Positions 1 to 4,936 of a stretch of DNA of 6,782 bases are shown piece by piece. The stretch covers positions 1 to 6,782 of the forward strand of contig CAZKZP010000094.1 in the NCBI GenBank assembly GCA_964557295.1, in the 5' to 3' direction. A program made the translations under genes and the position numbers. The stretch comes from JBFMHP01 sp964557295. GTDB lineage: Bacteria > Pseudomonadota > Gammaproteobacteria > RBG-16-57-12. Under the pieces are notes generated by a model, which saw nothing but the letters and a program-made list of their open reading frames with translations, did not search any database and was not told the DNA's origin. How positions within the stretch are numbered: the first letter of the stretch is position 1; each line of letters begins with the position of its first letter.

Positions 1-435
1 GGTGGGTTCAGCGTAGATCTGGAGCAACTCAACAAGCACTACGGCATCGGGCTGGACCGCCGGGTGTACACGGCGGGTGCCCATAAGGATCGCCTCGATG
101 CTTTCAAGGCGGTATCGCCCGAGGACGAGACAAAGGTCAAGACGGTGCTGGGACAAATGCATGCCCACTTCATCGATACGGTAATGCAGGCGCGTGGCTC
201 GCGCCTGCATGGCCCGAAAGACGAACTGTTCTCCGGTGATTTCTGGACGGGCGGTGAGGCGGTAAAATTGGGGCTGGCGGACGGTCTGTCCGATCTGTCC
301 ACGGTTTTGAAGCAGGAATTCGGTGTCGAGAGCGCAAAGGATTACACCCCGGCCTATTCGCTGTTCGAGCGGCTGCAGAAGTCCTATGGCATGCTGGAGG
401 ATGTCGCCGGGCTGTTCAGGACGCAGCTGCGGTGA
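1..435 (+). CDS. S49 family peptidase (SppA-like), C-terminal part
   Basis: The reading frame is open from the first base and ends at TGA 433-435, so only the last 144 residues are present and the start lies outside the window. Seen: an AGAHKD segment (Lys codon at 85-87), then a helical stretch, then a GDFWTGGEAVKLGLADGL segment. These match the C-terminal half of SppA/S49 serine peptidases. The GAHKD lysine corresponds to the catalytic Lys of the Ser-Lys dyad in Bacillus subtilis SppA, and the G-x-EA-x-x-LGLxDGL motif is the usual end of the domain. The nucleophilic Ser lies upstream and is not visible. Family members cleave signal peptides or membrane peptides at the membrane. Copies on plasmids and integrative elements often sit in transfer regions, and the 4-nt overlap with a transglycosylase gene fits that. 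The role in transfer is inferred; the family call is strong. Confidence 0.88.
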   Translation, partial: GGFSVDLEQLNKHYGIGLDRRVYTAGAHKDRLDAFKAVSPEDETKVKTVLGQMHAHFIDTVMQARGSRLHGPKDELFSGDFWTGGEAVKLGLADGLSDLSTVLKQEFGVESAKDYTPAYSLFERLQKSYGMLEDVAGLFRTQLR

Positions 436-929
436 ACCGCTTTTCCATGTACCGTCTGGTGTTTGCCATTTTCGTGATCGTGCCTCCCGGCATGGCGGCG
501 GCGACCTGTTGGGAGGCGGCGGCGCAGCGGTACCGGGTGCCAGCGGCGTTGTTGTATGCGATCGCGGACGCCGAATCAAGCCTCAACCCACGCGCCGTCA
601 ATCTCTCGCATCGTGCTCGCACCGGCAGCTACGATATCGGCTTGATGCAGATCAACAGCCGCAATTTGCGAGGGCTGGCACGCCACGGTATCTCTGAAAA
701 AGATTTGTATGATCCCTGCGTCAATATCCACGTCGGCGCATGGATACTCGCCGAAAAGTTCGCCCGCCACGGTATCACATGGGAAGCGGTGGGCGCCTAC
801 AATGCGTCGTGTACGTCACTCAAGGGTGACGAATGCCGCCAGGCGCGGAGCACATACGCCTGGCGCGTCTACAGGAAATGGGCGAGGCTCGCCGTGACGA
901 GCCAGGGAAAGCGCGGCGAAAGCGAGTAG
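432..929 (+). CDS. Lytic transglycosylase, VirB1-like, SLT domain
   Basis: This 165-aa protein probably starts at GTG 432, which overlaps the upstream stop as GTGA and suggests translational coupling. An in-frame ATG at 447 is an alternative start. Residues 1-24 form a signal peptide: a hydrophobic stretch (LVFAIFVIVPPGMAAA) before a likely cleavage near Ala24. The mature part is a compact SLT fold. Glu48 in AESSLNP is the expected catalytic acid, GLMQIN is at 70-75 and AYNA at 122-125; all are hallmark motifs of the Slt/VirB1 family. Cys26, 96, 127 and 135 could form periplasmic disulfides. Family knowledge: these enzymes cut the glycan strands of peptidoglycan, giving 1,6-anhydromuramyl ends, and open the wall locally for secretion or conjugation machines. 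Its place after the S49 peptidase supports a conjugation-associated role, which remains inferred. Confidence 0.9.
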   Translation: MNRFSMYRLVFAIFVIVPPGMAAATCWEAAAQRYRVPAALLYAIADAESSLNPRAVNLSHRARTGSYDIGLMQINSRNLRGLARHGISEKDLYDPCVNIHVGAWILAEKFARHGITWEAVGAYNASCTSLKGDECRQARSTYAWRVYRKWARLAVTSQGKRGESE

Positions 930-961
930 GCATAATCTAGCGGAAGGCGCGATTTGCCCGC

Positions 962-967
962 TATAAT
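962..967 (+). promoter_or_regulatory. Possible -10 box upstream of the 105-aa gene
   Basis: A perfect TATAAT hexamer lies in the 85-nt gap after the transglycosylase stop and 47 nt before the next start codon. No convincing TTGACA-like -35 box sits 16-18 nt upstream. A weak 5-bp inverted repeat (AGCGG at 939-943, CCGCT at 958-962) abuts the box and could be an operator. The call rests on the hexamer and its position only. Confidence 0.35.
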
Positions 968-1014
968 CCTCACCCTATTCCAAGAACGACGCACGCCACC
1001 ACGGAGGGCTTCCC

Positions 1015-1332
1015 ATGGGCATGACCTGCATTATCCTGACCACCGCCAAACGGGCCATAGAAAATGGCGACCTGGATGCCCTCCGTGGGATGGGTATCCC
1101 CATCGCATATGCGGACGTGATTCGCAGCATGACTGAGGAGGACATCGATTACATCGACCAGAAGGAACCAAACCTCTTCGGGGTGAAAATAGACATGGAT
1201 TTGATGACGGCGATGCTGGAGCGAATCAGGGCGGGCGCCACGCCTGAGGAATTGGAGAATTTTGCCAGGCAATGGGAAATAGAGCACCAGTTCGACAATG
1301 TGATACCGATTCGGCCGCCGAAGGATCACTGA
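1015..1332 (+). CDS. Hypothetical protein, DUF2857-like
   Basis: This is a 105-aa acidic, mostly helical protein without a signal peptide or membrane segment. ATG 1015 is preferred over ATG 1021 because GGAGGG (1003-1008) lies 6 nt upstream. The layout runs as follows: a G-D-LDALRGMGI segment near residues 18-28, a helical stretch (ADVIRSMTEEDIDYI), then an F-x-V-x-I-DMDLMTAMLERIRAG segment around 55-75. It recalls DUF2857/STY4528-like proteins of integrative conjugative elements and pathogenicity islands, small cytoplasmic proteins of unclear, possibly regulatory, function. I base this on pattern memory of the G-x-x-x-L-x-x-hG...F-x-h-x-h-D spacing, so the family call is tentative. It follows the transfer-type genes on the same strand and may have its own promoter. 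Confidence 0.8.
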   Translation: MGMTCIILTTAKRAIENGDLDALRGMGIPIAYADVIRSMTEEDIDYIDQKEPNLFGVKIDMDLMTAMLERIRAGATPEELENFARQWEIEHQFDNVIPIRPPKDH

Positions 1333-1352
1333 CAAGGTGAGCCAGGCAGGTC

Positions 1353-1381
1353 GAGTTATCCACAAAATAAGTGGATAACTC
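1353..1381. repeat. Perfect 11-bp inverted repeat with DnaA box
   Basis: GAGTTATCCAC (1353-1363) and GTGGATAACTC (1371-1381) are exact reverse complements separated by the 7-nt spacer AAAATAA. The left arm plus one spacer base gives TTATCCACA (1356-1364), the consensus DnaA box. The right arm holds a one-mismatch box (TTATCCACT) in the opposite orientation. Two readings fit: a divergent DnaA-box pair, or a tyrosine-recombinase core site, since 11-bp arms around a short asymmetric spacer resemble dif (11-6-11) and, less closely, loxP (13-8-13). It lies 20 nt past the stop of the 105-aa gene but has no T-tract, so an intrinsic terminator is unlikely. Confidence 0.85.
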
Positions 1382-1413
1382 TGTGTGTACTCCGCGCAAC
1401 ACTACGGCAATAG

Positions 1414-1464
1414 GGCGTTTCACATGGTGATTACGGAACGGTCACATTGAGCTGGTGAAACGCC
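1414..1464. repeat. 10-bp inverted repeat with nested stem
   Basis: GGCGTTTCAC (1414-1423) and GTGAAACGCC (1455-1464) are perfect reverse complements around a 31-nt interval. Inside it, GTGA (1427-1430) and TCAC (1442-1445) can form a second stem, and flanking bases add pairs with a bulge. The result is a possible two-tier stem-loop, or a pair of half-sites for a dimeric DNA-binding protein. It has no T-tract and no clear link to an adjacent ORF. Confidence 0.75.
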
Positions 1465-1473
1465 GCCGGGAAT

Positions 1474-1529
1474 GCCCTTTTAGCCAGGGCGGCCCTTTTG
1501 AATGAAGCCCTTTGGGTAGGGCCTTTCCA
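1474..1529. repeat. Degenerate GCCCTTT repeat cluster
   Basis: GCCCTTTT occurs at 1474-1481 and 1492-1499, GCCCTTT at 1507-1513 and a shortened GCCTTT at 1521-1526. Each of the two outer full copies is followed by AGGGC, giving small hairpins such as GCCCT-TTGGGT-AGGGC (1507-1522). Spacing between copies is irregular (18, 15 and 14 nt). The stretch does not code convincingly in any frame. It could be a degenerate iteron-like or hairpin array, or simply decayed DNA in front of the truncated restriction gene. Confidence 0.4.
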
Positions 1530-1577
1530 TTAGAAACCCCCTTCCCCTTATCGGGCCATTTTCCTTTGGCCGTTGTA

Positions 1578-1595
1578 GACCGTGCCGGCACGGTC
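1578..1595. repeat. 18-bp perfect palindrome
   Basis: GACCGTGCCGGCACGGTC reads identically on both strands, with its centre between 1586 and 1587. It lies 8 nt before the first possible start codon of the restriction endonuclease remnant, a position suited to an operator for a dimeric repressor or controller protein. As RNA it would form a tight GC-rich hairpin without a loop of normal size, so a DNA-level role is more likely. No regulator gene is visible next to it. Confidence 0.7.
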
Positions 1596-1603
1596 GCGGT
1601 AAG

Positions 1604-1960
1604 TTGATGGTTCTGGAAGCGGGGATGCTGGAAGCGCTTGGCGTTTCGCCCATGTCCCACGACAAGTTGCCGGATGTGGTGGTGTACGATGAAAAGCGGG
1701 AATGGCTATTTCTCATCGAGGTTGTAACCAGCCATGGCCCGGTTTCTCCGAAACGCTGGATCGAGCTGGAAAAGGCCTTGGAGACGTGCAAGGTGGGGCG
1801 CGTCTATGTGACCGCGTTCCCAGATGCCGCGGAGTTTCGCAGGCACGCGATGGATATCGCCTGGGAAACGGAAGTGTGGATCGCCGATAATCCGGATCAC
1901 ATGATCCATTTCAACGGCGGACGCTTCTTGGGTCCGCACGACTCCACAATGGGCAAGTAA
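1604..1960 (+). pseudogene. BsuBI/PstI-family restriction endonuclease, C-terminal remnant
   Basis: An open stretch of up to 118 codons (TTG 1604 or ATG 1607 to TAA 1958-1960) carries the C-terminal domain of the BsuBI/PstI type II endonuclease family. Seen: HDKLPDVVVYD (residues 19-29), then FLIEVVTSHGPVSPKR (36-51), VYVTAFPD (67-74), IAWETEVWIAD (85-95) and HFNGGRFLGP (102-111). Asp24, Glu39 and Lys50/Arg51 lie where the predicted PD-(D/E)xK-like catalytic residues of this family are expected. Full-length relatives are about 300-330 aa, so the N-terminal two thirds are missing. The frame stays open back to a TAG at 1517-1519, but residues before 1604 do not resemble the family. No good ribosome-binding site or cognate PstI-type methylase is adjacent. 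I read it as a decayed fragment; a stand-alone short protein is less likely. Confidence 0.85.
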
Positions 1961-2059
1961 ACATTCAATGCGTTATGATTACTCCAGTCTGGTGAAGGTT
2001 TATCACGATGAAGCCGGGGTCGTCTCAACCTGATCGCAAAAGTCATCGAAGTTCATGGC

Positions 2060-2485
2060 TTAGATCATTCCCGTAGAATTCCCAAGCACACGCTTTGCAA
2101 TCAGACGGCAAAGATGGAGGGCGTCTGTGGCGTCTTGGACGGCAATGCAGCCAACGTGAGGCCAAACGGGATCAGGCAAATATAGTTGTGTGCCCGATCC
2201 ATAATTGATCGTAAATCCAAGGGTAGCTCCCGTCTCATCCGACCAGTCGAAGCCGATAAATTCATGACCAAAGGGACGCCGATAGGGCATCAGGGCGAAT
2301 TGCCGTAGATTGCCCGGCAATTTCTCACGAATCAGTGCTGCGCAACGCTCTGAGAAACGATCAGCCGCTTTGCTGATGTCAATTCGACCGTCTTCGTTGG
2401 CGAAAAACAGTTCTGCCTGTTCGCTCGGAGCATCCCGTGGCTTTGAGAATGCTGCGTCGAACAACTCTTGCGCAACAGACTTCAT
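2060..2485 (-). CDS. Hypothetical protein
   Basis: This 141-aa soluble protein starts at ATG 2485, chosen because GGAGGG (2492-2497) is well placed upstream. Its ATGA overlap with the upstream gene's stop indicates an operon and coupled translation. I do not recognise the family. The N-terminal half is helical and charged (residues 1-55, including DISKAADRFSERCAALIREKL). The C-terminal half alternates short hydrophobic strands with aromatic residues (FIGFDWSDE, LGFTINYGSG, LYLPDPVWP), as in a small alpha/beta fold. No signal peptide, membrane helix or cysteine metal site is visible. It is the last gene of the minus-strand series and faces the restriction remnant tail to tail across 99 nt, where I see no clear terminator. 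Confidence 0.7.
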   Translation of the reverse strand: MKSVAQELFDAAFSKPRDAPSEQAELFFANEDGRIDISKAADRFSERCAALIREKLPGNLRQFALMPYRRPFGHEFIGFDWSDETGATLGFTINYGSGTQLYLPDPVWPHVGCIAVQDATDALHLCRLIAKRVLGNSTGMI

Positions 2486-2826
2486 GCCTTTCCCTCCGTA
2501 GCAGGCGTATGCCCCCAACCAAGATCGCGAAACATCTTCATGCCACGCTCGGTGACACGCCAGCCCTGCTTCTTGGCGCGTGGTTCGTATTCCTCAACGA
2601 AGAACTCGGGCACCGGCCCCCAGTGGCCGAGCGGAATCGTGCTGAACTCACTTTTGCCGATCAGATCATCCCGCCAGAATTCGACCAGCATCTCGCCGCC
2701 CTTGCGGCTGACGATCTGACCAACGCGGCCAGCATCCGGGTGTTTACTGTCGGGATGCAGCACAACGAAGCAACCAGGCTGAAACATCGCTTCCTGCTCT
2801 TTGGTGAGTTCGAGATCAATCGTCAT
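2482..2826 (-). CDS. Hypothetical protein, beta-rich N-terminus
   Basis: This is a 114-aa protein. ATG 2826 is preferred because GAGGG lies about 7 nt upstream. An in-frame ATG at 2904 would add 26 residues but has no ribosome-binding site and adds low-complexity basic sequence. The family is not recognised. Residues 15-60 look like a small beta-barrel (PGCFVVLHPD, GRVGQIVSRKGGEMLVEFW), reminiscent of KOW or SH3-like folds, though this is only a shape resemblance. The C-terminal part (GWRVTERGMKMFRDLGWG) could be a short winged-helix-like segment. Its stop overlaps the next start, so the two genes are probably co-transcribed and may act together. Confidence 0.65.
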   Translation of the reverse strand: MTIDLELTKEQEAMFQPGCFVVLHPDSKHPDAGRVGQIVSRKGGEMLVEFWRDDLIGKSEFSTIPLGHWGPVPEFFVEEYEPRAKKQGWRVTERGMKMFRDLGWGHTPATEGKA

Positions 2827-2884
2827 ATTGGCCCTCACATTCGCACGGACGCCATTCGCATCGAGGGCAGAACCCCATCGCCAT
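2816..2884 (-). CDS. Possible 22-aa Cys-rich microprotein
   Basis: A short frame from ATG 2884 encodes MAMGFCPRCEWRPCECEGQY plus two Asp. It has a CPxC pair and a CxC pair, so four cysteines could bind one zinc ion. It ends 11 nt inside the next gene, an overlap typical of coupled genes, and a weak AGG lies 5 nt before the start. A TTG start further upstream would lengthen it to about 34 residues. Such a short ORF can arise by chance; the Cys pattern and overlap are the only support. Confidence 0.3.
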   Translation of the reverse strand: MAMGFCPRCEWRPCECEGQYDD

Positions 2885-2922
2885 AACGGCCTGCTCAAGT
2901 TCATTGTAGCGTAGACGCAAGA

Positions 2923-3915
2923 TCACCGTCCATGCCGACGGCAAAACTGCGCCATGCCGCCGCGCGCGGCCGCTTGATTCTCGGTATACCGCGCCGGCAT
3001 CCGCTCCGTGGTCCATCGGCCGGCTTCCATGATCTCCGCCAGGCTAAATCCTTCCGCCTGTAAATCCTGCGCCGCACCCACGCGGCACGAGTGACCGGAG
3101 ATGCCGCGAGCATCGAGGCCGGCGATGCGGGCCACACGTTTCATGGCGCGCATCACCGCCATGTGGCTGATGCGTGTCTCGCCCACGACACCGGCTTTAT
3201 TCACCGGGCGGAAGAGGGGGCCGCTGTGGTGCGGCTTGCAGGCCAGCCATTCATGGAGATGGCGCACCGTGGTGGCGCTGAGATACATCGTTTTTCCCTC
3301 GCCAATCTGGTCGGTTTTGCCTTGGGTGATCAGCAGCCGCCCCGTCCCGTCGTCCTGTACATCCAGGTCCTCGACATCGAACCGGATCAGATCCTCGGAG
3401 CGGCACAGGCATTCGAAGGCCACCGACACCAGCGCGCGAGTAAAGCGGTCGACGGGGCGGTCGCCAAGGGCGGCGAACGCCGCCTTGAGGTGGGCGTAAT
3501 TGAGCGGGGCTGCCTGCCGCTGGCGGCCATCGCCGGCGACGGCCTTGGTCCGTTGCAGAGTGCGCAGCGCCAGGATCACATCTTGGTCTTTTGTCGGATC
3601 GGCGAGCTGCGCCGCGCGGTGCAGGGCACCGATCGAGGCAAGGTAGCGCCGCAGCGTCGCGACCTTGCGGGTCGTCCCGGCGGTCTGAATGAAGGCGGCG
3701 AGGGTCTCGGGGTGGGCCGGCAGGGGAGTGCGGCCTTGCGCGTGGCACCAGGTCCAGAACACCTTGGCGTCGGTCGCCCAGGCCTTGAGGGTATTGGCGG
3801 CGTAGGCGCCAGCCGCCTTCTCGGCATAACGCTGGAGCCGGGCGCGCAGGACCTCGAGTTCGGCGGGGAGGTGCTGAGTAATGGCGGCGTGCATGTCCAT
3901 CGGCGATGTGTTCAT
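2923..3915 (-). CDS. Cre-like tyrosine recombinase/integrase
   Basis: This 330-aa protein is a complete tyrosine recombinase. ATG 3915 has AGGAG 8 nt upstream. Residues 20-125 form a SAM-like helical core-binding domain (NTLKAWATDAKVFWTWC, then RRYLASIGALHRAA). Residues 135-330 form the catalytic domain with the full active site: Arg172 (CRSEDL), Lys200 (TQGKTDQ), His275 and Arg278 (GHSCRVG), Trp301 (GRW) and Tyr310 (ARYTEN). Total length, the Trp at the second His/Trp position, and the GHSxRVGAAxDL...EIMEAGRW pattern closely resemble phage P1 Cre (R173, K201, H289, R292, W315, Y324). It should cut and rejoin DNA through a 3'-phosphotyrosine link, serving either integration or plasmid dimer resolution. 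The gene sits 11 nt after a membrane-protein gene and inside an operon, not at an obvious att site. An inverted repeat at 1353-1381 is a candidate target. Confidence 0.95.
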   Translation of the reverse strand: MNTSPMDMHAAITQHLPAELEVLRARLQRYAEKAAGAYAANTLKAWATDAKVFWTWCHAQGRTPLPAHPETLAAFIQTAGTTRKVATLRRYLASIGALHRAAQLADPTKDQDVILALRTLQRTKAVAGDGRQRQAAPLNYAHLKAAFAALGDRPVDRFTRALVSVAFECLCRSEDLIRFDVEDLDVQDDGTGRLLITQGKTDQIGEGKTMYLSATTVRHLHEWLACKPHHSGPLFRPVNKAGVVGETRISHMAVMRAMKRVARIAGLDARGISGHSCRVGAAQDLQAEGFSLAEIMEAGRWTTERMPARYTENQAAARGGMAQFCRRHGR

Positions 3916-3926
3916 GGTGCTATCTC

Positions 3927-4634
3927 CTATCGGTCATTGGTGACGGGGCCGAGCTGGCCAAGTGCGGGGTCTGTCGCCATCCGCCACAGTTGAACGTCGC
4001 CGTCAGCCGGCGTGTTGCAGTGCTGCCGCAACATCCGGTTGACCGCTTCGCTGTAGTGGTTCCTGAACCAGAAACGGTAGCCCATCATGACCATGCCGCC
4101 GACCGCGAGGAACATCACGGTCAACGCCAGTTGCAGGAGCGCGCGCGCGGCCGACGTGATCGCGGCCGGGTCGGCCTTCTGGAACTCGCGCACCATGTCC
4201 GTGTAGGACTCCGGCGAGAACATCGCCAGGGCCACGGCCGCCCAAAAGACCAGGAGCGGCACGGCGACGAGCAACTTTTCAACGACCGCCAGGGCCATAC
4301 GGCCCAGGTTGAAAAACTGCGCGAGCGCGAGGCGGCCATCACGGAAGGCGATGCGTTGCATGGCCGCATACTGCGAATCCGACACCTTGCCGACCTCGAC
4401 GCCGTTCATGCAGACGTTCCACATGACCGGCTCATCGGCCTTCACACGAGCGGTTAGCCGCTCGTCGTGCCTGTCGGCCAGATAGTTGAAGCCGATGCTG
4501 AATGCAGCCGTCATCACCACCACGGACAACAGGCCGAGCCAACCGCTGTAGGTGCCGAAAAATAGCGTGAACACCAGGGTGGCGACCACCACCACCAAAG
4601 TGCTCAACGCCCACCGATTGAGTTTGTCCTTCAT
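3927..4634 (-). CDS. Four-helix inner-membrane protein, unknown function
   Basis: This 235-aa protein starts at ATG 4634 with AGAGGA about 7 nt upstream. It has four hydrophobic helices, at about residues 8-27, 30-50, 117-139 and 161-186. Between the second and third lies a hydrophilic stretch of roughly 65 residues (DRHDERLTARVKADEPVMWN onwards), and a basic-to-polar tail follows residue 187. The positive residues near 187-204 (YRFWFRNHYSEAVNR) suggest that the tail is cytoplasmic. I do not recognise the family. Plasmid and integrative-element membrane proteins of this size include entry-exclusion and mating-channel accessory proteins, but nothing here proves that role. Its 3' end contains the ribosome-binding site of the recombinase gene, so the two are probably translated from one mRNA, which is an uncommon pairing. 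Confidence 0.8.
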   Translation of the reverse strand: MKDKLNRWALSTLVVVVATLVFTLFFGTYSGWLGLLSVVVMTAAFSIGFNYLADRHDERLTARVKADEPVMWNVCMNGVEVGKVSDSQYAAMQRIAFRDGRLALAQFFNLGRMALAVVEKLLVAVPLLVFWAAVALAMFSPESYTDMVREFQKADPAAITSAARALLQLALTVMFLAVGGMVMMGYRFWFRNHYSEAVNRMLRQHCNTPADGDVQLWRMATDPALGQLGPVTNDR

Positions 4635-4662
4635 AGCCAGTTCCTCTTCGTGGTGACAGGAA

Positions 4663-4687
4663 ACGCCGGCGAGTTCCTCGCCGGCGT
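4663..4687 (-). terminator. Strong hairpin between two minus-strand genes
   Basis: ACGCCGGCGAG (4663-4673) and CTCGCCGGCGT (4677-4687) are perfect reverse complements around a 3-nt loop, an 11-bp stem of mostly GC pairs. On the minus strand it begins at the stop codon of the 77-aa gene and is followed by TTTCCTG, so the T-tract is short. It may act as a leaky terminator, an attenuator or an mRNA-stabilising hairpin that lowers or separates expression of the membrane protein and recombinase. The structure is clear; its function is inferred. Confidence 0.5.
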
Positions 4688-4920
4688 CACCAATCGGTTA
4701 AGGCGTGCCGAGCGTGATCGGCGTTGCCTGAATGCCCTTGCGCGCTGCCCATGTCCGGGCCTGCAATTGTGGGCAGATAATAGTACACCTGGTAGCCGAC
4801 GGCCTGCGCTCTTGCCATCGCCTGTTCTGTACGGATTACCGACGCATCAGCCACTGATTCCGGTCGAAATAGTTGTTTGAGCCACATCCACACGTCTTTT
4901 CTCCATTGCCGCATATCCAT
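4687..4920 (-). CDS. Hypothetical small protein
   Basis: This 77-aa protein starts at ATG 4920, with a second ATG two codons later. No good ribosome-binding site precedes either, so translation may depend on coupling to the methyltransferase gene that ends 16 nt upstream. The N-terminus is amphipathic and aromatic-rich (MRQWRKDVWMWLKQLF). A helical stretch follows (ASVIRTEQAMARAQAVGYQVYYYLP), then a polar, His- and Gly-rich tail. There is no signal peptide, metal site or recognised domain. The hairpin starting exactly at its stop codon supports a real gene end. The function is unknown. Confidence 0.5.
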   Translation of the reverse strand: MDMRQWRKDVWMWLKQLFRPESVADASVIRTEQAMARAQAVGYQVYYYLPTIAGPDMGSAQGHSGNADHARHALTDW

Positions 4921-4936
4921 AAGTCTGAATTATGCG

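Noticed and set aside
970..1365. 131-codon open frame on the minus strand opposite the 105-aa gene
   Set aside because: It has no ribosome-binding site or family resemblance and runs through the DnaA-box inverted repeat. The plus-strand gene has a strong GGAGGG and better residue patterns.
1356..1381. Chromosomal oriC from the DnaA boxes
   Set aside because: There are only two boxes, no dnaA, dnaN or gidA neighbours and no long AT-rich unwinding region. At most it is an accessory-replicon control site.
1353..1381. Intrinsic terminator of the 105-aa gene
   Set aside because: The stem is only moderately GC-rich and is followed by CTGTG... on the right (TGTGTGTACT), without a T-tract.
1474..1529. 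CRISPR array
   Set aside because: The repeated units are only 6-8 nt, irregularly spaced and degenerate, and no cas gene is present.
1961..2059. Bidirectional terminator between the convergent genes
   Set aside because: I found only 4-bp stems and no T-tract in these 99 nt.
3091..3993. 300-codon open frame on the plus strand
   Set aside because: It lies antisense to the recombinase, whose full active site and ribosome-binding site are clear. The plus-strand translation has no recognisable domain and is a by-product of high GC.
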